From the NCBI RefSeq assembly GCF_011601265.1, contig NZ_JAAOLX010000010.1:87326-151325 (forward strand): a stretch of DNA of 64,000 nt. The letters are read 5' to 3'. Shown here in pieces: positions 1-7,625 of this stretch. How positions within the stretch are numbered: the first letter of the stretch is position 1; each line of letters begins with the position of its first letter. This DNA comes from Iodobacter violaceini (GTDB lineage: Bacteria; Pseudomonadota; Gammaproteobacteria; Burkholderiales; Chitinibacteraceae). The translations under genes and the position numbers were made by a program. The notes under the pieces are model-generated. The model was not told where the DNA came from, searched no databases, and saw only the letters and a list, made by a program, of their open reading frames with translations.

Positions 1-821
1 CCGGTGGCGACAGCATCGAGAGCTATATCCAGCGTGTAAATACTGTCCCCATGCTCTCGCAGGAAGAAGAATACAGCCTTGCCGAGCGCTACCACCAGGA
101 CAACGACTTGGAGGCAGCCAAGCAACTGGTTATGTCCCATCTGCGAGTTGTGGTGTCAATTGCACGCGGCTACTCTGGTTACGGCCTGCCTCAGGCAGAC
201 TTAATCCAAGAGGGCAATATCGGCCTGATGAAAGCGGTAAAACGCTTTGAACCCGGCCGTGGCGTACGCTTATTTTCCTTTGCTGTGCATTGGATTAAAG
301 CCGAAATCCACGAATACGTACTGCGCAACTGGCGTCTGGTTCGTGTTGCCACAACCAAAGCCCAGCGTAAATTATTTTTTAATCTGCGCTCCATGAAACC
401 CGGCTTTGCCGCACTCACCACTTCCGAAGCACAAAAAATCGCTGACGATCTGGGTGTAAAACGCGAAGAAGTGCTGGAAATGGAAACGCGGATGAGCGGC
501 CAGGATATTTCGCTGATTGCCGACGACAACGATGACGAAGGCTACGCACCGATCGACTGGCTGGCTGATCACGATAGCGCACCGGATGCCACTCTGGCCC
601 GCCGCGCGACGGATAAGCTGCATACTGAAGGCCTGCAAATGGCTCTCGCCAGCCTGGATGAGCGCAGCCGCCGGATTGTGGAAACACGCTGGCTGGCCGA
701 CGAAGGCTCAGCCTTAACGCTGCACGATTTGGCAGCAGAGTTTAATGTTTCTGCCGAGCGCATCCGCCAGATCGAGGCCAAAGCCCTCAGCAAAATGAAG
801 CAGGCCTTACTGCCAGCATAA
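1..821 (+). CDS. rpoH: RNA polymerase sigma-32 factor RpoH (5'-truncated by window edge)
   Basis: Heat-shock sigma factor that directs RNA polymerase to chaperone and protease promoters. The frame is open from base 3, and the residues before the ATG at 51 (GGDSIESYIQRVNTVP) match the usual RpoH N-terminus, so the ATG at 51 is internal and the true start lies left of the window. Visible landmarks are the region 2 block GYGLPQADLIQEGNIGLMKA, the sigma-32-specific RpoH box QRKLFFNLR, and a C-terminal region 4 helix-turn-helix (FNVSAERIRQIEAKALSKMK). Length from base 3 is about 272 residues, near the normal 280-290. The stop codon runs straight into a strong terminator, so rpoH ends its transcript. 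Confidence 0.97.
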   Translation, partial: GGDSIESYIQRVNTVPMLSQEEEYSLAERYHQDNDLEAAKQLVMSHLRVVVSIARGYSGYGLPQADLIQEGNIGLMKAVKRFEPGRGVRLFSFAVHWIKAEIHEYVLRNWRLVRVATTKAQRKLFFNLRSMKPGFAALTTSEAQKIADDLGVKREEVLEMETRMSGQDISLIADDNDDEGYAPIDWLADHDSAPDATLARRATDKLHTEGLQMALASLDERSRRIVETRWLADEGSALTLHDLAAEFNVSAERIRQIEAKALSKMKQALLPA

Positions 822-849
822 AAAAACGGAGCCAGTGGCTCCGTTTTTT
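822..849 (+). terminator. Rho-independent terminator of rpoH
   Basis: Stem GGAGCC (828-833), 3-nt loop, GGCTCC (837-842), flanked by an A-tract and a T-tract that extend the pairing. It begins at the rpoH stop codon. Confidence 0.9.
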
Positions 850-886
850 TATGTCTTCATTTTTCGAAATGAAACTCAAAATATAA

Positions 887-1011
887 AATCCAAATCTTGA
901 ACCACGGAGATCACTGAGAAAAACAAGAAATAGAAGTTATGTTGTATTTCGGTTTTCTCCGTAGCCCTCTGTGCTCTCCTTTTCCTCCGTGGATAAAGAC
1001 TTGGGCTTAGA
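887..1011. repeat. Dispersed long intergenic palindrome, copy A
   Basis: An imperfect inverted repeat of about 125 bp. The left end reads TCCAAATCTTGAACCACGGA. The right end carries the near-complementary CTCCGTGG and GACTTGGGCTTAG. The same ends occur at 26957, 27904 and 50037. It has no coding capacity and sits between the convergent rpoH and msrP genes. Confidence 0.8.
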
Positions 1012-1025
1012 TTGTCATCAAACCA

Positions 1026-1949
1026 TCAAAACAGCTTCTTCAAATCCATTCCCTTATACATTCCCGCCACCTGATCGCCGTAGCCGTTAAACATTAAGGT
1101 TTTGCGTTTAAAGAAATCGCCAATCCGCCGCTCGGTGGCCTGGCTCCAGCGGGGGTGATCCACTTCCGGGTTTACATTGGAATAAAAACCGTACTCGTTG
1201 GGTGCCGCTTTATTCCATGCAGTTTGCGGCTGTTTTTCGGTCAGACGAATTTTTACGATGGATTTAGCGCTTTTAAAACCGTATTTCCATGGCACAACCA
1301 AGCGAACCGGCGCGCCGTTTTGATTGGGCAAGACCTTGCCATAAAGGCCCACCGCCATAATCGCCAGAGGGTGCATGGCTTCATCCATACGCAATCCTTC
1401 GGTATATGGCCAATCAAGCACCGAGCGGCCAACACCGGGCATCTGCTCTTTATCGGCCAGCGAAATAAACTCAACGTATTTAGCTTTAGAAGTGGGATTA
1501 ACCCGTTTAATCAGCTCAGAAAGTGGGAAACCCACCCACGGAATCACCATCGACCAGCCTTCCACACAACGCAGGCGATATATCCGCTCTTCCAATGGCG
1601 CAATTTTTAATAATTCGTCGATTGAAAAAGTACGCGGTTTTTCACACTCGCCCTCAATCACAATATTCCATGGCCGTGTTTTTAAGGTATGCGCCGTTTT
1701 AGCCGGATCATCTTTGCCCGTACCAAATTCATAGAAATTATTGTATTGAGTGATTTGCTCAAAGCTATTTTTATCGTCTTTAGCAGACAAGGAGCTGGCC
1801 CGGTAAGCTAATTCACCAGCCGCTTGTGCAGGCAGTGCAGCCGCCAGCCCAAGTGCCGCAGCTCCCGTCATGATTTGACGGCGGTTTAACCAAAGACCTT
1901 CAGGTGTAATTTCAGAAGGTAATATTTCTGTCGATGAGCGGATCAGCAT
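1026..1949 (-). CDS. msrP: Protein-methionine-sulfoxide reductase catalytic subunit MsrP (YedY)
   Basis: Periplasmic molybdoenzyme that reduces methionine sulfoxide in envelope proteins. The N-terminus has a twin-arginine Tat signal (NRRQIM, Arg23-Arg24) followed by a hydrophobic stretch ending in ALPAQA. The molybdenum-ligating cysteine is likely Cys128 in [11 protein letters not shown] chose the ATG at 1949 because GGAG lies 8 nt upstream; the frame also extends to a TTG at 1967. At 307 residues it is slightly shorter than E. coli MsrP. The family normally works with the haem membrane protein MsrQ, usually the next gene, but no msrQ follows here: the next feature is a palindromic repeat and then convergent rpoH. 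Its electron donor must be encoded elsewhere or be different. Confidence 0.93.
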   Translation of the reverse strand: MLIRSSTEILPSEITPEGLWLNRRQIMTGAAALGLAAALPAQAAGELAYRASSLSAKDDKNSFEQITQYNNFYEFGTGKDDPAKTAHTLKTRPWNIVIEGECEKPRTFSIDELLKIAPLEERIYRLRCVEGWSMVIPWVGFPLSELIKRVNPTSKAKYVEFISLADKEQMPGVGRSVLDWPYTEGLRMDEAMHPLAIMAVGLYGKVLPNQNGAPVRLVVPWKYGFKSAKSIVKIRLTEKQPQTAWNKAAPNEYGFYSNVNPEVDHPRWSQATERRIGDFFKRKTLMFNGYGDQVAGMYKGMDLKKLF

Positions 1950-2093
1950 GATGTTCTCCAGAGGCAATAGAGCTTAGTCGGACAGAACAACAAGCGCTGA
2001 CAACGACACTTAAAGTTTATCTGCAATCAGGCATATAGCAAAAAAGTTTCTTTGAACACAGCGTCACAGTTTTGCCTGGTAAAAAACGCAAGC

Positions 2094-2258
2094 TCAATAG
2101 ATGTGCAAAAACAATGCAATAGCGGCCGCAAAGAGTAAAACAACTGAAGCAATCCTCATTGAGCGGTCAATTTCGGAGCGAAGTGAGGGGCTGATTCGCC
2201 GCCAAAGCGCCCAAACAAGCAAGGCAAACAAACAGATATTCAGTAATTTTTCTGTCAC
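2094..2258 (-). CDS. Small two-helix membrane protein, 54 codons, uncharacterised
   Basis: Not recognised as a named family. The frame starts with GTG (MTEKLLNICLFALLVWALWR...) and ends TAT TGA. It encodes two hydrophobic segments, residues 5-19 (LLNICLFALLVWALW) and about 35-52 (RIASVVLLFAAAIALFLHI), joined by a charged loop (RRISPSLRSEIDRSM). That layout is typical of a small inner-membrane hairpin protein and unlikely by chance. No convincing Shine-Dalgarno precedes the GTG, so the start is uncertain. It is divergent from mraZ, on the same strand as msrP and 144 bp upstream of it. A 69-codon + strand frame over the same bases (2101-2310) has no such character and is probably its shadow. 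Confidence 0.5.
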   Translation of the reverse strand: MTEKLLNICLFALLVWALWRRISPSLRSEIDRSMRIASVVLLFAAAIALFLHIY

Positions 2259-2301
2259 AAGGCGTAATCAATTTATGAAAAGAGGAAAAGACGTATTATT
2301 T

Positions 2302-2338
2302 AACAATTAAGTTAAAGTTTTACTTTAACTTAATTGTT
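2302..2338. other. Perfect 17-bp inverted repeat, AT-rich hairpin
   Basis: AACAATTAAGTTAAAGT (2302-2318), loop TTT, then the exact reverse complement (2322-2338). It is followed by TT on the + strand and preceded by TAATAAT-like sequence, so it could end a transcript in either direction or be a protein-binding palindrome. It lies upstream of the small minus-strand gene at 2258. Confidence 0.75.
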
Positions 2339-2430
2339 TTAGCGCTTGCTTATGCAAGATAAAACAAGAGAAAAATGTACATTACATAAATTGCAGCTAA
2401 GTGATTGTATCAAAAGAATAATTAAAAAAC

Positions 2431-2455
2431 GGGCGCTTGTGCGCTCTTTTTTTTT
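2431..2455 (+). terminator. Isolated (bidirectional) intrinsic terminator before mraZ
   Basis: GGGCGC (2431-2436), loop TTGT, GCGCTC (2441-2446; one G-T pair), then nine T residues. An A-tract precedes the stem, so it should also work on the minus strand. No obvious gene ends here. It either insulates the mra promoter or ends an unannotated short + strand transcript. Confidence 0.75.
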
Positions 2456-2465
2456 ACTCTATAGT
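2437..2465 (+). promoter_or_regulatory. Candidate mra (dcw) promoter
   Basis: -35-like TTGTGC (2437-2442), 17-bp spacer, -10 TATAGT (2460-2465). The -10 overlaps the first MraZ repeat, so MraZ binding would block polymerase. The -35 falls in the terminator stem. Assigned from spacing and motif only. Confidence 0.5.
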
Positions 2466-2493
2466 GGGAAGTAGTGGGTGAAAGTGGGTAAAA
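2464..2493 (+). promoter_or_regulatory. MraZ operator: three GTGGG repeats at 10-bp period
   Basis: GTGGG occurs at 2464, 2474 and 2484, each exactly one helical turn apart, with a degenerate fourth (GTGCA) at 2494. This is the known MraZ box arrangement (TGGG repeats upstream of mraZ), which supports negative autoregulation of the cluster. Confidence 0.9.
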
Positions 2494-2528
2494 GTGCAGC
2501 ACTAACCCTTACAAAAGAGTAAATCATC

Positions 2529-2966
2529 ATGTTTGGCGGTGTGGCTTCTTTAAATCTCGACAGCAAAGGACGATTGGCAATTCCTGCCAGGCATCGTGAC
2601 GTGCTGGGGACGCACTGCGCCAACCGCTTAGTGATAACTGCCGAGCCTTCGGGCTGCCTGCTGATTTACCCCGAACCCGACTGGTTGCCCGTTCGCGATC
2701 AGCTCAATCGTTTATCTGGCGCTCAGATGCCTATTCGCCGTTTTATCGTCGGCCATGCCGAAGAGATCGAACCCGATAGCGCTGGGCGTATTTTGATTCC
2801 GCCACGCTTACGCCAGCTGGCGGGGCTCGATAAAGAAGTCGCCCTTGTTGGCATGGGCAATAAATTCGAACTTTGGGATGAAGCCCGCTGGGCCGCTCAG
2901 GTTCAAGCCGTTATGGATATCAGTCCAGACGATTTGGCAAAACAAATGCAGGACATCGTGCTTTGA
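2529..2966 (+). CDS. mraZ: Transcriptional regulator MraZ
   Basis: DNA-binding repressor of the dcw cluster. It has two tandem SpoVT/AbrB-like domains: residues 1-50 ([20 protein letters not shown]) and roughly 75-120 ([20 protein letters not shown]), each with the conserved D-x-K/A-GR-hydrophobic-IP-R pattern. The length, 145 residues, is normal. It is the first gene of the cluster, 35 bp after its own operator repeats, and its stop overlaps the rsmH start by 4 bases, so the two are probably translationally coupled. Confidence 0.96.
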   Translation: MFGGVASLNLDSKGRLAIPARHRDVLGTHCANRLVITAEPSGCLLIYPEPDWLPVRDQLNRLSGAQMPIRRFIVGHAEEIEPDSAGRILIPPRLRQLAGLDKEVALVGMGNKFELWDEARWAAQVQAVMDISPDDLAKQMQDIVL

Positions 2967-3895
2967 CGCTTATACACACCACCGTTTTACTTGAAGAAGC
3001 CGTGCACGCACTGGCGATCAAGCCAAATGGCATTTATGTCGATTGCACTTTTGGCCGGGGCGGTCACTCGCGCCTCATCCTATCCAAACTGGGCCCTGAA
3101 GGCCGTTTGATTGCTTTTGATAAAGACCCGATGGCGATTGCTGAGGCAGCCACCATCACCGATCCGCGCTTCACCATCGTTCACGAAGGCTTCGTTAATC
3201 TGCAAAAAGAATTAAATCTGCGTGGCATTGCAAGCGTGGACGGTGTGCTGATGGATTTAGGCGTGTCATCTCCTCAGCTTGATGACGCCAGCCGGGGATT
3301 TAGTTTTCGCTTTGATGCCCCGCTCGATATGCGCATGGATACCACGCGCGGTATGACGGCGGCCGAATGGCTGAATTTAGCTGATGAGAAAGAAATTGCA
3401 GAGGTGGTAAAAGACTATGGCGAAGAGCGGTTTGCTAAACAGGTTGCAGCAGCGATTGTTACGAGTCGAACGGGAGAACCGATTCTCACCACCGGCCAGC
3501 TTTCCCAGATCGTGGCAACGGCAGTCCGTAGCCGCGAGCCGGGGCAGAATCCGGCGACACGTACCTTCCAGGCTATACGGATTTACATCAATCGCGAACT
3601 TGAGGAGCTTGCGCTGACGCTGCCGCAAGCTTTAGAGATGCTGAATCAGGGCGGCCGCTTCTCAGTGATTGCTTTTCATTCGCTGGAAGACCGTATCGTA
3701 AAACGTTTCCTGCAAGATGCAGCCCAGGGCGACAAGCTGCCTTCCCGCCTGCCTGTGCGCGCTGCTGATATTGCCGAGCCACCTGTCAAAATCATTGGCA
3801 AGCCGATTCGCGCCAGTGAAAAAGAAGTGGATGAAAACCCGCGCGCCCGCAGCGCTATCTTGCGCACAGCAGAAAGAACAGGAATCGCCCTGTGA
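2963..3895 (+). CDS. rsmH: 16S rRNA (cytosine1402-N4)-methyltransferase RsmH (MraW)
   Basis: S-adenosylmethionine-dependent methyltransferase that modifies C1402 of 16S rRNA in the ribosomal P site. The SAM-binding motif is [11 protein letters not shown] (residues 26-36); the family signatures [14 protein letters not shown] and [12 protein letters not shown] are also present. The length is 310 residues. I place the start at TTG 2963, overlapping the mraZ stop as TTGA. This start gives the usual family N-terminus ([10 protein letters not shown]), and the rare start codon suggests translation depends on coupling to mraZ. Its stop overlaps the ftsL start. Confidence 0.95.
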   Translation: MTLIHTTVLLEEAVHALAIKPNGIYVDCTFGRGGHSRLILSKLGPEGRLIAFDKDPMAIAEAATITDPRFTIVHEGFVNLQKELNLRGIASVDGVLMDLGVSSPQLDDASRGFSFRFDAPLDMRMDTTRGMTAAEWLNLADEKEIAEVVKDYGEERFAKQVAAAIVTSRTGEPILTTGQLSQIVATAVRSREPGQNPATRTFQAIRIYINRELEELALTLPQALEMLNQGGRFSVIAFHSLEDRIVKRFLQDAAQGDKLPSRLPVRAADIAEPPVKIIGKPIRASEKEVDENPRARSAILRTAERTGIAL

Positions 3896-4185
3896 CACGT
3901 TTAAACCTTTTTTTGCTTGTCATTTTAATTGCGTGCGCGCTGGCCTTAATTACCAGCCAGCATAAGGCGCGCAAATTTTATGGCGAACTGCAAAAGGAAG
4001 AAGTCTTAAGCCGTAAGCTCGAAGTTGAGTGGGGACAGCTGCAGCTGGAGCAAAGCACCTGGGCCATGCATTCACGCATTGAAGCTGAAGCAACACAAAA
4101 ATTAGGCATGCAAGTGCCAGGACCAAACCGTACGCAAGTGATCCTGCCGCACGGTGAACGCGTAGCAAAACCGGTGACCGAATGA
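3892..4185 (+). CDS. ftsL: Cell division protein FtsL
   Basis: Small bitopic divisome protein that bridges FtsB/FtsQ and FtsW/FtsI. It has a short cytoplasmic N-terminus, one transmembrane helix (residues 4-19, [16 protein letters not shown]), then a periplasmic coiled-coil-like region rich in Glu/Lys/Leu (residues 25-75). At 97 residues it is typical. It starts with GTG at 3892 in a GTGA overlap with rsmH and ends in an ATGA overlap with ftsI. Identity rests on size, topology and position more than sequence, as FtsL is poorly conserved. Confidence 0.9.
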   Translation: MTRLNLFLLVILIACALALITSQHKARKFYGELQKEEVLSRKLEVEWGQLQLEQSTWAMHSRIEAEATQKLGMQVPGPNRTQVILPHGERVAKPVTE

Positions 4186-6053
4186 AATTAGCAAGGCCCC
4201 CCCGCCAGGTTGGCGGGCAATCACGTCATCAGCGTTTTGCCGCACCACAGCCAAAGCTGGAGCGCTGGCGGGTATGGGTTGTAGTTGGCTTTTTACTCTC
4301 GCTTTTTGCGGTACTGCTTGGCCGTGGCCTGTATTTGCAAGCGTGGAACGAAGGCTTTTTGCAAGAGCAGGGTGATGCGCGCTATATGCGCACCCTTAAG
4401 CAAGCTTCGAATCGCGGCATGATTACCGATAGAAATGGCGAACCATTAGCGATTTCTACCCCGGTGCAATCCATCTGGGCCAGCCCGCGTGGAATGACAT
4501 TACTGCCGGCAGGGCAGGAGCGCCCGGCAGATTGGGAGCCAAAATCAGAGAAAGACCCGGTACCCGTGTCGCGTAGTGAGTTAAAAAAACTGGCGGCAGC
4601 ATTGCAGTTGCCGGAAGAAGAGTTAAACAAGAAATTAAGTAACTCCAGAAAAAACTCGAAAGGCGAAGAAATCCGCCCCGATTTTCTGTGGTTACGCCGG
4701 CATATGTCGCCAAACGATGCCAAGGCCGTGATGGCACTCAATGTACCGGGTGTGTACACGCAAACCGAATACCGCCGCTATTACCCGGCGGGCGATGTGA
4801 TGGCGCATATCGTGGGCTTTACCGACATTGATGGCAAAGGACAGGAAGGTTTTGAATTAACCCGTGAAGCAATGCTGGCAGGCAAGCCTGGCAGCCGTAC
4901 TGTGATTCGTGACCGGCGCGGTTATATCGTTGAAGACGTTTCAACCATTGTTCCCGCTAAAGATGGCGAAACCCTGCAGCTGTCGATCGACCGCAAGATC
5001 CAGTATCTGGCGTACCGGGAGCTGAAAAAAGGGATTGAAGCGGCAGGTGCTGTAGCAGGTGCTGCCGTTGTACTGGATGCAAAAACGGGCGAAGTACTGG
5101 CACTGGCCAATTTGCCCTCATACAACCCCAATAGCCGTGAGCGCGTTGATTTAGCCCGAAAACGTAACCGGGTACTGACTGATACTTACGAGCCTGGCTC
5201 AACGATGAAACCATTTGTTGTTGCTGCCGGTTTAGAACAAGGCCTCATTAAGCCATCGACCATTATCCAAACCTCGCCAGGGCGAATGACGATAGGCCCG
5301 GCGACTTTTAAAGATACAAGAGATTACGGCGCGCTGAACCCGGAAGGCGTGCTCAAACACTCCAGCAATGTGGGCGCGGCCAAGATTGGCCTGATGCTGA
5401 GCCGCGAAGAATTATGGGGATATTTTAATAATTATGGTTTTGGTGCATCAACGCACAGTGGTTTCCCGGGAGAGGCATTTGGCCGGGTTCGCCCATGGAA
5501 AACCTGGCGGCCGATTGAACAAGCCACGATGTCATTCGGGCACGGTTTATCGGTCAGCCTGATGCAAATGGCCCGTGGCTACTCGGTGTTTACCAACCAC
5601 GGCGAAATGAAGCCGATCACCTTTACCAAGATGGTGGCACCAAGCCCGGGTAAACAAGTGATCTCAGCCCAGACGGCTGATTTAGTAAAAAACATGCTGG
5701 AAGCCGTAACCCAGGCAGGCGGGACAGCAGTCAGGGCACAGATTGTGGGCTTTCGGGTTGGCGGTAAAACGGGGACGGCACGCAAGATTGTAAATGGCCA
5801 ATATTCCCGTGAAAAATATGAAGTGTCGTTTATTGGCTTTGCACCGGTTTCCAACCCGCGCTTGATTGTGGCGGTTTTGATTGATGAGCCGTCCACGGTA
5901 GGAAATCGTTATTACGGCGGTACAGTTTCCGCCCCCGTGTTTCAGGAAATTATGTCAGGCAGCTTGCGGATGTTAGGTGTTCCGCCCGATGCCCCGATTA
6001 CTAATATCTTGTTGCCAGGGCTGGATGCACCAGAGTTGAAAGAAGAAACATAA
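4182..6053 (+). CDS. ftsI: Peptidoglycan D,D-transpeptidase FtsI (PBP3)
   Basis: Septal class B penicillin-binding protein that cross-links new peptidoglycan at the division site. One N-terminal transmembrane helix (residues 31-52) is followed by the PBP dimerisation domain (about 75-240) and the transpeptidase domain. The active-site motifs are all present: SxxK at 340-343 (STMK), SxN at 394-396 (SSN) and KTG at 529-531. The length of 623 is slightly above E. coli PBP3 (588). The start overlaps ftsL (ATGA). A 90-bp spacer to murE contains possible duplicated junction sequence. Confidence 0.96.
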   Translation: MKLARPPRQVGGQSRHQRFAAPQPKLERWRVWVVVGFLLSLFAVLLGRGLYLQAWNEGFLQEQGDARYMRTLKQASNRGMITDRNGEPLAISTPVQSIWASPRGMTLLPAGQERPADWEPKSEKDPVPVSRSELKKLAAALQLPEEELNKKLSNSRKNSKGEEIRPDFLWLRRHMSPNDAKAVMALNVPGVYTQTEYRRYYPAGDVMAHIVGFTDIDGKGQEGFELTREAMLAGKPGSRTVIRDRRGYIVEDVSTIVPAKDGETLQLSIDRKIQYLAYRELKKGIEAAGAVAGAAVVLDAKTGEVLALANLPSYNPNSRERVDLARKRNRVLTDTYEPGSTMKPFVVAAGLEQGLIKPSTIIQTSPGRMTIGPATFKDTRDYGALNPEGVLKHSSNVGAAKIGLMLSREELWGYFNNYGFGASTHSGFPGEAFGRVRPWKTWRPIEQATMSFGHGLSVSLMQMARGYSVFTNHGEMKPITFTKMVAPSPGKQVISAQTADLVKNMLEAVTQAGGTAVRAQIVGFRVGGKTGTARKIVNGQYSREKYEVSFIGFAPVSNPRLIVAVLIDEPSTVGNRYYGGTVSAPVFQEIMSGSLRMLGVPPDAPITNILLPGLDAPELKEET

Positions 6054-6148
6054 GCGATACTCCGGGCGGCATAGCGCCAGAGAGTCCCGACCCAAAACCA
6101 CCCTTGTTCCGTGCCTTAAACCAGCCGGACTAAAGGAAGAAATATGAA
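5993..6148 (+). repeat. Weak tandem duplication at the ftsI/murE junction
   Basis: Landmarks recur at a steady 93-95 bp offset: CCCGA (5993 and 6086), CTTGTT (6008 and 6103) and AAAG-AAGAAA-AT (6039 and 6132). The first set lies in the ftsI 3' end and the second runs into the murE Shine-Dalgarno and start. Similarity between landmarks is low, so this is tentative. Confidence 0.35.
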
Positions 6149-7625
6149 AGCTGTGAGCTGGAACCTCCCTACTCCCGACCTTCCTGCGATCGATGCCATC
6201 GCTGCGGGCGCGCGTCTTGTAGCCGATAGCCGCAGCGTTCAGGCGGGTGACGTCTTCCTTGCCTTTCAGGGTGAATACGCCGATGGCCGCAGCTATATCG
6301 CGGAAGCGATCGCAGCTGGCGCAGCAGCCGTGCTGTGGGAAGCGGAAGACTTTGTATGGAATCCAGCGTGGAAAACGCCCAATCTGGCCATTCCGCAACT
6401 GCGCGCCCAAGCCGGGATTGTAGCGGCTCATTTATTAGGCAACCCGTCGCAATCGATGTTTGTAACCGGTATTACCGGCACCAATGGCAAAACGTCTATT
6501 GCCAACTGGCTGGCACAGGCTTTTAATTTGCTGGGCCATAAAACTGGCGTGCTTGGTACGCTGGGCAACGGTTTTATTGATCGCCTTGAAAGCTCCACCC
6601 ATACCACTCTTGACCCTGTGACCCTGCAAGGCTGGCTGGCCCGCCTGCAAACAGAGGGCGCAAGCCATATTGCGATGGAAGTCTCATCGCATGGACTGGA
6701 TCAGGGCCGCGTGCACGGCACCCATTTTGATGTAGCGGTATTTACCAACCTTACCCGCGATCACCTGGATTACCACGGCGATATGGGCAGCTATGGCGCA
6801 GCAAAAGCCCGGCTGTTTAACTGGGAAGGCTTAAAGACCGCCGTCATCAATACCGACGATGCTTTTGGCCGCGAGCTGGCCTCTCAATGCAAAGCCCCCC
6901 GCGTACTGACCTATGGTCTGGAAAACGGCGGTATTCGCGCCACAAAAATCACCTTAACACTGGCAGGTCTGGAGCTGGAAGTCGCCACGCCTTACGGCCT
7001 GTGCAATATCAACTCCCCTATGCTGGGCCGTTTTAACGCCAGCAATTTGCTTGCATGCCTGTCTGTTTTACTCGCTGCCGATGTACCACTGGCGCAAGCC
7101 GCCGATGTGCTCAGCAGGATTCAGCCCGCAGCTGGCCGGATGCAAAAGCTGGGCGGCGATGAACGCCCCCTGATTGTGGTGGATTACGCACACACCCCGG
7201 ATGCGCTGGAAAAAGCGCTGACCACGCTGCGCGAATCCATGCCGGAAAAAAGCCGCCTTTATTGCATCTTTGGCTGCGGTGGTGACCGGGACAAAGGCAA
7301 GCGCCCGCTGATGGGCGAAATTGCCTGCCGCCTTGCCGATGCGGTGATTATCACCTCAGACAATCCGCGCAGCGAAACCCCGCAAGCCATTATTCAGGAC
7401 ATCGTCCGGGGCGTTTCCGGCGTGCCTGGCAGCGGTCATGCCAACTACAGCATCGATTCAGACCGCTCTTCAGCCATTAGCGACGCCATTGATGTGGCCA
7501 CGGCCAAAGACGTTGTGCTGATCGCAGGCAAAGGGCACGAAACTTATCAGGAAATCGCAGGAATTCGTCATCCGTTTGATGATGTCGCCATTGCAAACCG
7601 TGCTTTAGCAAGGAAGAAAAAATAA
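6144..7625 (+). CDS. murE: UDP-MurNAc-tripeptide synthetase MurE (meso-diaminopimelate-adding)
   Basis: Cytoplasmic Mur ligase that adds the third stem-peptide residue to UDP-MurNAc-L-Ala-D-Glu. The ATP-binding P-loop is TGTNGKTS (111-118). The motif DNPR at 406-409 is the known marker for meso-diaminopimelate rather than lysine specificity, fitting a Gram-negative cell wall. The length of 493 is normal. A good Shine-Dalgarno (AAGGAAG) precedes the ATG. The stop overlaps the murF start by one base (TAATG). Confidence 0.96.
   Translation: MKAVSWNLPTPDLPAIDAIAAGARLVADSRSVQAGDVFLAFQGEYADGRSYIAEAIAAGAAAVLWEAEDFVWNPAWKTPNLAIPQLRAQAGIVAAHLLGNPSQSMFVTGITGTNGKTSIANWLAQAFNLLGHKTGVLGTLGNGFIDRLESSTHTTLDPVTLQGWLARLQTEGASHIAMEVSSHGLDQGRVHGTHFDVAVFTNLTRDHLDYHGDMGSYGAAKARLFNWEGLKTAVINTDDAFGRELASQCKAPRVLTYGLENGGIRATKITLTLAGLELEVATPYGLCNINSPMLGRFNASNLLACLSVLLAADVPLAQAADVLSRIQPAAGRMQKLGGDERPLIVVDYAHTPDALEKALTTLRESMPEKSRLYCIFGCGGDRDKGKRPLMGEIACRLADAVIITSDNPRSETPQAIIQDIVRGVSGVPGSGHANYSIDSDRSSAISDAIDVATAKDVVLIAGKGHETYQEIAGIRHPFDDVAIANRALARKKK

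Noticed and set aside
51..821. ATG at 51 as the true rpoH start
   Set aside because: The upstream in-frame residues match the RpoH N-terminus, so the gene begins left of the window.
1155..1734. Long + strand ORFs (151 and 119 codons) opposite msrP
   Set aside because: They are antisense to a clear MsrP and have no recognisable features; they are shadows of its codon usage.
2101..2310. 69-codon + strand ORF upstream of mraZ
   Set aside because: Composition (Ser/Lys/Arg-rich, no motif) looks non-coding, and the opposite strand has a better membrane-protein frame over the same bases. Its end also runs into the 17-bp palindrome.
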